Shown here: positions 48,277 through 57,609 of the stretch, one piece after another
Numbering within the stretch: position 1 is the first letter of the stretch
Layout: every line of letters begins with the position of its first letter
From: Carnegiea gigantea
Taxonomy: Eukaryota > Streptophyta > Magnoliopsida > Caryophyllales > Cactaceae
NCBI GenBank assembly: GCA_029747015.1
Contig: JAKOGI010001362.1
Span: 2,501 to 66,500 of the forward strand
Length of the DNA: 64,000 nt
Direction of reading: 5' to 3'
The notes under the pieces: generated by a model
Told to the model about the DNA's origin: nothing
Databases searched by the model: none
Seen by the model: only the letters and a program-made list of their open reading frames with translations
Position numbers and translations under genes: made by a program

Positions 48277-49262
48277 ATGTCTTCTATCATGAGGGTAGAT
48301 ATTCAGAAATTCGATGGGGAGATTAGTTTTAATCTCTGGAAGGTGCAGATGAGAGCAGTTCTCATTCAGCACGGGTTGTGGAAGGTTCTGAAGGACCTCA
48401 TGTCAAACCCGAGAAGACAACAGATGAGCAATGGGCTGAAGAACAGAAGAAGCGACGTGGGTCGTTGACGGAGGACGAATGGGAGGAACTGGAGCTGAAA
48501 GCGGTTTCAGCCATACAGTTGTGCTTGGCACCACATGTCTTGCGAGAGGTGCTTGATAAGACAACTGCGGTGGATCTTTGGGCTCGGCTGGAGGAACTCT
48601 ACATGACGAAGAGTCTCGCCAACAAGATCCGTTTGAAGGAAAGGTTGTATACCTTTCGTATGGCTGAAGGTACCCCTGTCCAAAAGCATTTGAATGAGTT
48701 TAACTCTATTCTTGTTGACTTGGAGAGTCTAGATGTGAAAGTTGAGGATGAGGATAAGGCTATTTTGCTTGTTGTGTCGTTACCCCCTTCTTATAAACAC
48801 TTTAAGGAGATTATGCTATATAGTAATTCTAATACTATATCGTTTGAAGATGTTAAGTCAAACCTGTTGTCTAAAGAGAAGTTTGATCTTGACATTCATG
48901 ATTCTGCTGAAGGATTAGCAGTAAGGGGTACAGCAACTGAAAAGGGGAACGGTAATAGGAGTAAGAACCGTTCTAAGTCTAAAAATCCTCATGCTGGTAA
49001 GACCTGCAATTACTGTGGTAAATTGGGTCATATTATTGCTAACTGCTGGAAACTGCAAAAGAAGAAGGAGAAAGAGGAAGATAATTCTGAGGAGCCTGCT
49101 GAAGCTTCATTTGCTGAATCTGATTCTGATGGGACGTTCTGTTTGCTACCTCTACTGAAGGGGGGAGCGATTTTGATTGGATTCTTGATTCTGGGTGTAC
49201 CTATCATATGTGTCCTCACAAGGACTGGTTTTCAACATATGATCCAGTTGATTCAACTGTAG
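48277..49262 (+). pseudogene. Copia gag (UBN2-type) with CCHC knuckle, frameshifted
   Basis: Starts MSSIMRVDIQKFDGE, the usual copia opening in which the FDG motif precedes NLWKVQM. The frame changes near 48395, then runs through the UBN2 domain (AVSAIQLCLAPHVLREVLDK, WARLEELYMTKSLANKIRLK) and NEFNSILVDLESL to the knuckle CNYCGKLGHIIANC (exact C-x2-C-x4-H-x4-C, near 49005-49046). The acidic region after the knuckle leads to a second frameshift near 49130, where gag would pass into protease. Encodes the nucleocapsid of the virus-like particle. One-base frame changes make it inactive here. Confidence 0.9.
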
Positions 49263-49615
49263 TTCACATGGGCAATAATGCCCAGTGTAATGTAACTGGA
49301 ATTGGTACTGTTAAAATCAAGACTCATGATGGCGCTGTCAGGACCTTATCGAATGTTCGTCATGTTCCTGACTTGAAGCGTAACCTCATCTCGTTAGGCA
49401 CCCTTGAATCCAAAGGGTGCAAATATTCAGCTGAAGGTGGAGTTCTGAAGGTCTCAAAGGGCAGTAGGATTCTGCTGAAGGGTTTGAGGCAAGGAGGCCT
49501 CTATGTCTTGCAGGCATCTACTGTGACAGGTTATATGAAGGAAAGTTCATATAAATCATCTCCTAGAGCTAAGTTCAAGCATTGCTTGAACTCAGTTGGT
49601 ATTCGCAGTATTTGA
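49130..49615 (+). pseudogene. Copia protease and GAG-pre-integrase, fused to the pol C terminus
   Basis: The frame opens with FDWILDSGCTYHMCPHKDWF, with the protease DSG at 49187-49195. It continues through VRTLSNVRHVPDLKRNLISL and the GAG-pre-integrase stretch (LKGLRQGGLYVLQASTVTG). After YKSSP it reads RAKFKHCLNSVGIRSI and stops at 49613, which is the typical end of a copia pol protein. Integrase core, reverse transcriptase and RNase H (normally over 900 residues) are missing, yet the frame is kept across the junction near 49560. Confidence 0.85.
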
Positions 49616-49714
49616 GGGCCCTGCGGGGCATAGCCCCATAGGGGGCATCACCCCTTGGGGTGTGACGACGACGACAGTAATTGAAGACTGGAGATTTTGG
49701 TCCAAGGTGGAGAT

Positions 49715-50353
49715 TGTTGGGTTTTATGGCCCAAAATCTCGGGTTTAGGCACGGGGTGACCATGCTGCATGGGCACGGGCGTGCCGCGACATAGAAGACC
49801 GAAGAACAGAGCAGCAGAGAAGTGACACGGTGTGCCCGTGCCATGTGGCACGGTCGTGCCACATGGCACGACACGACCGTGCCGCCCTGGCACGACCGTG
49901 CCAGGGGAAATTTTCTGCCGACTTAAAGTGGCGGCTAGGGTTGCGCTTTGGTGACGGTTTTGGAAGGTGGTAGCTAGGGTTTTCAGGGGGAAACCCTGCC
50001 TCACAGACCCTATATAAAGGGGGTCTAGGGCCTTGTTTCAAAACACACTTCAGTACTCATAAACACATTGAGAGGTAAAAGTCGTTTGTGAGAGATTACA
50101 ATAGAGAGATTGTAATTCTGCTCTTTGATCGAATCACTGAGGTGATTGTGATCGTGGTGTACTTTCCTGCTCATAGTGAATTGTTCTGGTGCTGTCGCCG
50201 TCCGTGGTTTTTCCCACATTGGGTTTTCCACGTTAAATTCCTGTGTTCTTGTTCTCTTCCTATTGTTCTGTTGTTTGTGATTGGTTGAATTTCTGATTTT
50301 CTATTACATCCTATCGCTTCCGCTATACTGTTATTCTGATATTAATCCTAACA
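49715..50353 (+). repeat. Copia 3' LTR
   Basis: 639 bp. Differences seen from the 5' LTR are GGCGGC for GGCAGC near 49932 and CTATTACATC for CTATTGCATC near 50304. Confidence 0.95.
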
Positions 50354-50372
50354 TTTTCCTTTGTTATTTCTT

Positions 50373-51503
50373 AAAAAATGGCTCCCAGGTACCCCACTTT
50401 CTATGAAAATAATTTTTAGGGGACCATGTTATTAGAATGTATTTTTAGGAGCACAATATTGTCAGGTAATTGTTAAGGGGGTATTTTCTGGCATCGAATG
50501 TGTAAGTGCCGATGAGGGTTTATTGTATGACATAAATGCCCTTATCAAAAGCCATGAAGTGGAAGCAAAGCAGTGAATGACTCTCAGTCTTCAGAACAGC
50601 AAAAACCCTCAAAATCTTTCCGTCTCTGTCTCTCTCGCTCTCTCTCTCTTGTTCAATCCCAAACACTTCCTCGCATTCAAATCGAAAAGTCATAGTTGTA
50701 ATCTGAACACCATCGTTGAAGGAAGAAGGAGCAATCTCAAACACTTGGCATACATTCTACCTGTGTTTTGGCTTGAATGTGAAACCTTTCTCATTCCTTG
50801 AATGTTGCACCTTAGGCACATGACAGTTTCTTGTTCATGGTCACCTCTCCTTGATGAAGTTGATCTTTGCATTTTCACCTTCAGATCTAAGTATGTCAAC
50901 ATTAAATCCATTCAATTCTACCAATATTATGACCAAAAAAATTCACATGCAACAATTCCAAGAACTCATTGACTCGATTATTACTGCAAACATCTGACAA
51001 TTGTTAATGAAGAAATTGGTACAGTTCACGCATCAAAACAGAGTGAGTTTGAACCCAAATAGGATTATACAACACCAAGCGAGAGGAGAGAGATTGGAGG
51101 TATTTAGGGAGGAGAGAGATTGGAGACCAAAAATTTAAAAAAATTAACAAACTTACCTTCCCTTGGTGCTTCAATGGGCTCCTTCAGAAGTGGAGAAGAA
51201 TAGAGTATGTGCAGGAGGGGTGAGAGATGGGAAATTAGAAGAGGAGAGAGATGGCAAGTATTTCGGGAGGAGAGAGATTGGAGGTTACTGTTATACCTCA
51301 ACCCTTTCGAAGGGTATAATTGGAACATTACAGTAAAATTGCAATTCCCGTCAAAAACTTATCAGCACTTACACATTTATCACCGAAAAGTAACCCCTTA
51401 ATAATTATCTGATAATATTGTGCACCCCAGAATATATTCTAATAACATGGTCCCCTAAAAATTATTTTCACATAAAGTAAGGTACCTCGGAGTCATTTTT
51501 TAC
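50373..51503. mobile_element. Mutator-type non-autonomous element with about 130-bp inverted repeats
   Basis: The left end AAAAAATGGCTCCCAGGTACC is matched, inverted, at the right end (GAGGTACCTCGG region, AAAAAATGACTCC). Similarity continues about 130 bp inward (AATAATTTTTAGGGGACCAT on both arms). The 9-bp TTATTTCTT flanks both sides (50364-50372 and 51504-51512), the target length of Mutator-like elements. The interior has a CT-rich stretch (50620-50655) and GAGGAGAGAGATTGGAG repeated several times (51075-51285). It may hold a captured 5' UTR (Pack-MULE), but no gene is recognised. Confidence 0.85.
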
Positions 51504-51512
51504 TTATTTCTT

Positions 51513-51950
51513 CCTGACCCCAAATCTTTCTTTGATCAAGTAAATGATTTACACATCGTTGCCATGGTCCATTCTAAGCACTACAACATTTTCCCAACAA
51601 GCCATCTCTATTTTGCTTCTTTGCTTAAAATCTCCACTTGTCACATCCATGACTTCTTAAGCAAGTATATTGTCATGAGTTAGGCAAAGGAATTTAGGCC
51701 CTTATTTTCCTCTAGCCCTTCTTTGATTTGCTTTGGTCTGTTCACTTCTAAACTGATATAATTATGGCACCTTTATTACTTAGTTTTAGCTCAAAGTAAT
51801 GTTGAAGTCAGGATTTATATATAGGTTTTTGTGGTTTTATGGGAAATAATGGCACAGAAAGAAAGTTGTGGAACTTTGAGGATCAATGAAGCATAGTACA
51901 AAAAGGATGTTTGGGAAGAAGGCAAAAGAGATCTAGAATTAGATGGCATG
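51513..51950. other. Unique spacer
   Basis: No gene or repeat recognised between two well-bounded insertions, so probably original host sequence. Confidence 0.45.
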
Positions 51951-51955
51951 ACTAT

Positions 51956-53358
51956 TGTTAGACGATAATTTATCGTATTTTACGTGCCTCTTTCACCTAA
52001 TTTAGCTCATATAATAACATAATATTTAGGAATTTTACTTATTTCATTTACTTTTGTAGATAATAAAATCAATTGAGCAAAGACCGCGAAAAGGAGCAAA
52101 AAAGAACGAAAGAAGAAGACAAAACAGGGAACAATAGGGAGCTGGTTGACTGTACGACCCCCATCGCACAGCCCCTAGCCAGGGCCTGGCGATAGCCTGA
52201 CCGTTGGCCAGGCGACAGCCGGCCGTCGTCCCAGCGACGGCTATTGCCCCTTGGGCTACCGCACTCTGTGTTGTTTTCTCCGAGTTTTCGTATAAAAGGG
52301 GCTTTGCTTGGGGTTTTTGGGGGTTCTTCCATGCGATTGTTAGGCTAGTTTAGTTTAGGATTTAGCCTCAAAAACCTCATTAGGAGGAAATAAAGTAGGT
52401 AGATTAGGATTATATTGGGTTGTTTTTGAAATTCAAGCATCGTAGATTCAAATCCATCCAAGTAATCCATAAGTTTTCTCTCTCCTCTCTCTCTTCTTAT
52501 TTCATATTTGTTCTTGTTTACTTTTGTTTAATCTTGTTAGTGTAGACTATATTTAGTTTAAATGTTTAGTTTTTGTTATGATTTTATGTTCATTAGTTGT
52601 TTTAATCCATGTTAGGTTAGGTTTACTTCTCTAATTTCATGCTTGTTTCTTTGTTTACTAGCTTAGGTTTAAATTATGGCTTTCATGTTTTGTGTTTAAT
52701 TAGTTGTTAATCTTGGTTGCTTGGATTGTGATTAGCCCTTTGATGGTTAATTAAACTTGTATTGGGCCTAACCACACCTGATTCTCACTTAAAACTTAGA
52801 GTTTTCCCTCACGTCTGCCAAGTATTCAATGAAATGCTCGAGAGAGCTTTCATTGTTATTTTTAGGCAATTGACTTATGTCGAGAGGTGAGGTCGATTAG
52901 CTAGTGTGGGAGAGGGAGTAGCTGGGTTCAGGATATGAAAATAGTCCCAGTTCTAGCTAAGTCCGAGGGTTGCTAGTTTTGTGGCCTAATTGGGTTAACC
53001 CATGAAAATAAGTCGTTAGGCTAATTACGCTAGCTCATGACCCTTGAGAGAAGGTTTTGGTGGTCTTTGATGGCGCAATCAACCATCTGTTATTCTTTGT
53101 TGAGGTCGGATAGGTTAGAACTCATCTTGACTGTTTAGTTCATCACTTGGTGAAATCATAGTCTCAAGCCACCTCTTTTGCTTTCCTTAGTTTAGTTCAG
53201 CTTAGATTTCATTTCTTTCCTCTCATTTGGCCTAGGTTGAACACTTAGGCTAATCCCTGTACTTGAAACCCAACTTCCAGTGGACGACACCCCGAGTACT
53301 CAACGGTATAACCTTGCACTTGGAGACTATAAATTTAAAACTCGAAATCTCCACATCA
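51956..53358 (+). mobile_element. Solo LTR of a Ty3/gypsy-like element, ACTAT target duplication
   Basis: 1403 bp from TGTTAGACGATAATTTATCG to AATCTCCACATCA, flanked by ACTAT on both sides (51951-51955, 53359-53363). A TATA-like TATAAAAGGGG at about 52291 is followed by a T-rich R/U5. The 3' third matches the inverted LTR at 63349-64000 (AGGCAATTGACTTATG, GAGAGGTGAGGTC, CATGAAAATAGT). No internal region, so it arose by recombination between two LTRs. Confidence 0.9.
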
Positions 53359-53363
53359 ACTAT

Positions 53364-53885
53364 GCCATCCGATCTTGGTCATAGTCTGACTTACCTTTAA
53401 AAGGTTTGAGGGTTATGTCTACTATTTTGTGATCTTAAACATGCTTTTTATTTCTCTTTTAGTCCACTCTTCCTTGCTCTTCCTTTTCTAGGTTTTTATG
53501 AGTTATAGGTCATTTCCATGTCAATACTTTAGTTTAATGGTTTATGCTTGCTTTGAGGAGTTGAAGAAGGATGGTTCATGCTGTCGACGAGTTAAGATTG
53601 GAACTTTGTGCTTATTTAAAGTTGGTCATCTCTCTTTAACCCTACTATTTTTGTTGCTTTCTAATAATTATTCCCAACATAGATATATTGTGGATATTAC
53701 AATTGTGGTTGTGTTGATGATCAATATTAGAGGGGAAATTTGGGATGGGTTGGGTGAAGAGATATCATGACACCTTTGTGTGTTTTGTTTAATTGAAATA
53801 ATTGATTGTTTCTATGACTAGTGTAACTCACGCTTGTTTTGTTCCATTTATTCAGTGGTTGTTGTACTTGTTCTTGTTTATTTAC
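53364..53885. other. Unique spacer
   Basis: A plus-strand frame (53498-53770) has no recognised domain. Nothing else seen. Confidence 0.4.
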
Positions 53886-53888
53886 TTA

Positions 53889-54712
53889 GGTAGTGTTTGG
53901 CTGAAATGAAAATGATTTTTCTGAAAAATTATTTTTTGTGGAAAATATTTTTCCAAAGAAAATTGATTTTCACGTCACATTTCCCTTTGTTTAGTTCAAG
54001 ATAAATCATTTTCCATGAAAAATATCGACTGAATTGTCGTGGCGGAGAAAATGTTGACCAAATAAAGGAATGTTGTGCTCAAAATCTAGATTTGATCCTA
54101 TTTTAATATTTCCTAACCAATGATTAATTTCCGATCCAAATGATTAAAATTGTTTTAGTGGTGAAAAATATTAACTGCACTGTTTAAGGGGTAAAAAATA
54201 TCAATTGAATTATCGTTGTGGATAAAAATGTTGATCAAATAAAAGAATATTAAGCTCAAAACCTAAATTTGAGCCTATTTTAATATTTTCTATCTGATGA
54301 TCAAGTTTCGATCCAAACTATTGAAATTGTATTAGTAGCGAGTCGGCTGAATTATTTTAGTGGCCAAAAATGTCAATTAAATTATCGTGGTGGAAATAAA
54401 TGTCGATCAAATGAAAGAAATTTGAGCTGAATTTAGATTTGAATTTATTTTAATCCTTCCCATCCGATAATCAAGTTTTGATCCAAACTGTTGAAATCGA
54501 ATTTTGCACCTAAATTTCAGCTGAGAATATCATCAAAGAGTTGATGGAAGAAAATCAACGTCCTATCTTCTCAAAAAAGAAAATCATTTTCCTCTATTGA
54601 GGGGAAAATCATTTGCCTTAGAAAATAGTTATCTATCCTTTATTGTGCCAAGCAATGGAAAACTGAAAAATCATTTTTTGAAAAAATCATTTTTCCCCAA
54701 CCAAACATTATC
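53889..54712. mobile_element. Tourist/Harbinger-like non-autonomous element with internal repeats
   Basis: Ends GGTAGTGTTTGG and, inverted, GATAATGTTTGG. The inverted similarity extends about 45 bp (AAAATGATTTTTC). TTA flanks both sides (53886-53888, 54713-54715), the PIF/Harbinger target. The 824-bp interior contains about three tandem copies of a roughly 165-bp unit (ATTATCGTGGTGG...TTTTGATCCAAACTGTTGAAAT). No ORF. Confidence 0.82.
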
Positions 54713-54887
54713 TTAGTGATCTTGTTACTTGTTAGTTGCCATTTAGTTGTTAATCTAGCTTGTGATTATCTTTCAAATCACGTAGAGTTAATGAATTACT
54801 GCTTAAATTTAATATCACCATTGCCTCAGTAGCGTACGTCAAAACCACCTAATCACTGCCATATTATCACATCTTGAGCCTAGGGAA

Positions 54888-55574
54888 TGATAGACACCAC
54901 ACACCTGTAGGCCTGCAAGTATGCAAGGGTCGAAGAATAGAAAGTGAACTATAGATATCACTATAAACACAAATTTTGCGCCTAAAATAAATTAGACAGG
55001 AAATTCAAAAAACAAATTGAATCTTTATATTGATGTAATATGTGTAGGTACAATCTCTGAATTTAATACAAAGAGATGATCCTCTGATTTAATCTTCTAA
55101 TGACTTGAGTATTCCGAAGACTTAATGCTTGATCTCGGTTGATGCAAATCAGCTGAAGAACTTTGAAGACTGTTCTTGATTTGGATCTGCAAGTGGCTGA
55201 TTGTAGTTTATGAAGTTCTGCAAGTTTTGATCTTTCTCACTTGATAGCTATATGCTCCTTGCCATCTGAGCTCTGAATTCTACGAATGCTGAATGCCCAA
55301 ATGAGGAGTGAAGGACCCCTATTTATAGGTTCTGCCAGCTATGGTTAGAGTCGGGCTTTGGGCCTAAGCCCAATAATTATTTCTTTATTTTTAAATAAAG
55401 AAAATAATTACTAATTTCTGCATCATCGATGATACGCGATAACTTTTAATTGGCTGAACTTAATTTTGACTAAGCGAGTCCACTAAAGTCAACATGACAC
55501 ATGACAATCTGTAATTGGTCGATTTTTTTACACGTGACACCATGCGATTTGTTGTAGAATTTTTGCCTTCTACA
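54888..55574 (-). repeat. 3' LTR of the Tat-lineage element
   Basis: On the minus strand it begins TGTAGAAGGCAAAAATTC right after the polypurine tract CGAGGGGGCAAT (55586-55575), a junction typical of Tat elements. A palindromic TATA box CCTATAAATAGG lies at 55329-55318. The low end at 54888 (minus strand ...TCTATCA) is a guess from the CA ending; GGGAA next to it cannot be tested because the 5' LTR is outside the window. Confidence 0.6.
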
Positions 55575-56269
55575 ATTGCCCCCTCGAGAGTCGGTCGCGT
55601 ACAGGAACTTGGAGTATGCTTCTTCTTCTTTTTTTGAAGCGGCTGAGTGTCAAACATTTAATTGATGCAAATGATTAAGAATTTGACAGATCAATTTTTT
55701 TAATTACCAAGTAAAAAAATTTTTCGACTTGACACTTACCCGTTCTTTTTTTGAAATTTAATAAATTAAACATCGCCAAGGTGAGGTCCGACCGACAAAC
55801 TTCTAAGGGAATTAAAGCTTCGGAAAATAAATTCGGACCTCAAAAAACCCCTTGTTTTCTTTTTTTCTCTGTTTTTTTCTCTAAAAAGTGATCAGAAGTT
55901 TTTTTTTTTAAAAAAAAAACAAAGATAATTGAAAGCCCTTATGCACGTATGGCTTCTCCCCTTTTTTTCTTTTTTTTGGCCTTGTCCTTTTTTTTAATGA
56001 TGATTTTTTTTTGAGTTCATAATTTGTGATAAAATTCTATCAACGATTCTAGATAGAATTTATCAATAACTCAAAGAGATAAAAATTATCGACATTTGAA
56101 TTGAAATAGCAATAGCAAGCTTCAATTGCCTACTACTATACAAACCTATCTACAGGTGCCTCCAATTCATCAATTTTTTCCTCTATTCAGTGCCTGCAAC
56201 TTGAGGTAGTCTTTTTGTTTGCAGATACTTTACCTTTTCATATATTTCTTTCCTTGTTTCGATTCTCAC
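55575..56269 (-). other. Non-coding 3' region of the Tat element
   Basis: Polypurine tract at the LTR, then T/A homopolymer-rich sequence including T(10)A(10)-like dyads (55895-55920). No frame recognised. Confidence 0.5.
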
Positions 56270-56702
56270 TTGTCAACTCAAGTGATCCATTCTTGCTCTT
56301 ACCTCTGCTTCTTTATACCTTCCAGATCAGTGCCTAAAAGCTTAACGTGATCTTGAATAACTTCGGTTTGCCCTAAAGAACCTTGAATCTTTGTCCTTCT
56401 AGCAGCATTAGCAATAACCTTTGGCCTTGTTGCCTCCAATTCTTTTATTTCATCAACACCGTGCGAACTGAACTTGATAGGCTCAAAGATATTGACTTCG
56501 CCGTTTTCCTTGTGATGCAGCTTAGTCTTACCTTCACCGTTCAGCTGCGGCACCTCAGATCCTGCAACTTCCATACCCATCTTTACCTGAACCCAAACAG
56601 AAATCTAAGCAAAAGATACTTGTTAAATGAAGACCCTTCTTGGAAGGGTTGTCCGAGAGTTTGCAATAGGGCCAGATATACTCAAATCTCCTCGCCTTTT
56701 CC

Positions 56703-56743
<41 letters not shown>

Positions 56744-56850
56744 CCATGGCAATGGCTTCTTGAGAGGAACAGGCAGAAGAGGGGAAGAGAAGGAAACCAG
56801 CAAAAAGAAGCCTCGAGAAGCCCTCTTTCCTCGGCTTCTTTTTTTTAATA
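56270..56850 (-). pseudogene. Captured fragment of a proton pump-interactor (PPI)-like gene inside the Tat element
   Basis: The minus-strand frame (56580-56299, 93 residues) begins MGMEVAGSEVPQLNGEGKTK and reaches IKFSSHGVDE. It then goes straight to IKELEATRPKVIANAARRTK, QGSLGQTEVIQDHVKLLGTD and LEGIKKQR. The first part is like the N terminus of plant proton pump-interactor proteins, and the second like their central coiled-coil region (the VIANAA...IQD...VKL stretch). In these proteins the two parts lie far apart, so about 100 or more residues are missing between them. Upstream, (CT)n (56728-56708) resembles a host 5' UTR. Same strand as the retrotransposon pol. Identification is from recall of the family, without a search. 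Confidence 0.65.
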
Positions 56851-57149
56851 AGTGTCAAATTATGTATAACTGTTGGTCCTATGAGACCAACACCTCATCA
56901 TAGTTTCGCCTAAACATTTTTTTTTTCCTTGCGTGTGCCGAGACGCATAAGTACTTTGACATTTTGACTTCCCCTTTTCTTTTTGGATCCCTTTTTTGTG
57001 TAATTAAACCGAGAACTAGTCATTTAATTAAACTGATTTATATTTGGTTTGCTTTTTTTTTGGGTGAATTTTTTGGTGTCACCTTTTTGCTTTTTCTTAG
57101 AGAACTTAAATTTATATTTCTCTCATTTTTTTTCTTCTGGAAACTATTG

Positions 57150-57606
57150 AATCGACTTAAATTTCTTCCTTCTAGCCGCGACTTATCTGATTAGATCGCG
57201 AAATGTGGTCGACTTTTAAGACGAAAAATCGTTTCTTCCTGTAGATTCGATTTTTCATAGGAGATCCCTCACTTAATATAATTGCGGCCGACTTGAATTT
57301 CTTCCTTCCAGCCACGACTCCTCTGATTATATCGCGAAGTGAGGTCGACTTTTAAGACGAGGAATCGTTTCTCCCCGTAGTTTGGATTTTTCGCAGGAGA
57401 CTCCCTCACTTAATCTAATTGGGGTCGACTCACTTAATCTAATTGGGGTCGATTTGAATTTTTTCCTTCCAGCCACAACTCCTCCGATTAGATCGCGAAG
57501 TGAGGTTGACTTTTAAGACGAGGAATCGTTTCTCCCCGTAGATTCAATTCTTCGCAGGAGACTCCCTCACTTAATCTAATTGGGGTCGACTTGAATTTCT
57601 TCCTTC
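57150..57606. repeat. 136-bp tandem repeats, about 3.3 copies, before the antisense ORF
   Basis: The unit contains CTTCCTTCCAGCCACGACTC, GATTAGATCGCGAAGTGAGG, TCGACTTTTAAGACGAGGAA and GACTCCCTCACTTAATCTAA. Landmarks at 57171, 57307, 57468 and 57605 give spacings of 136, 161 and 137; the middle one has an extra 25 bp from a short duplication of CACTTAATCTAATTGGGGTCGA. The array stops four bases before the ATG at 57610, so it forms the whole immediate 5' flank of the ORF. Confidence 0.9.
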
Positions 57607-57609
57607 ACC

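Larger units (their letters stand above)
47612..50353 (+). mobile_element. Young Ty1/copia retrotransposon with in-frame internal deletion
   Basis: Two 639-bp LTRs (47612-48250 and 49715-50353) with two differences seen by eye, flanked by TTTTC on both sides (47607-47611 and 50354-50358). The primer site TGGTATCAGAGC (48253-48264) lies just inside, and a purine tract CCAAGGTGGAGAT ends at the 3' LTR. The interior (1464 bp) keeps gag, protease and the GAG-pre-integrase region. It then jumps directly to the last residues of pol and the 3' UTR: integrase, reverse transcriptase and RNase H are gone. Two frameshifts break gag-protease. The near-identical LTRs show it moved recently, so its mobilisation must have been in trans, or the deletion is newer than the insertion. 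Confidence 0.95.
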
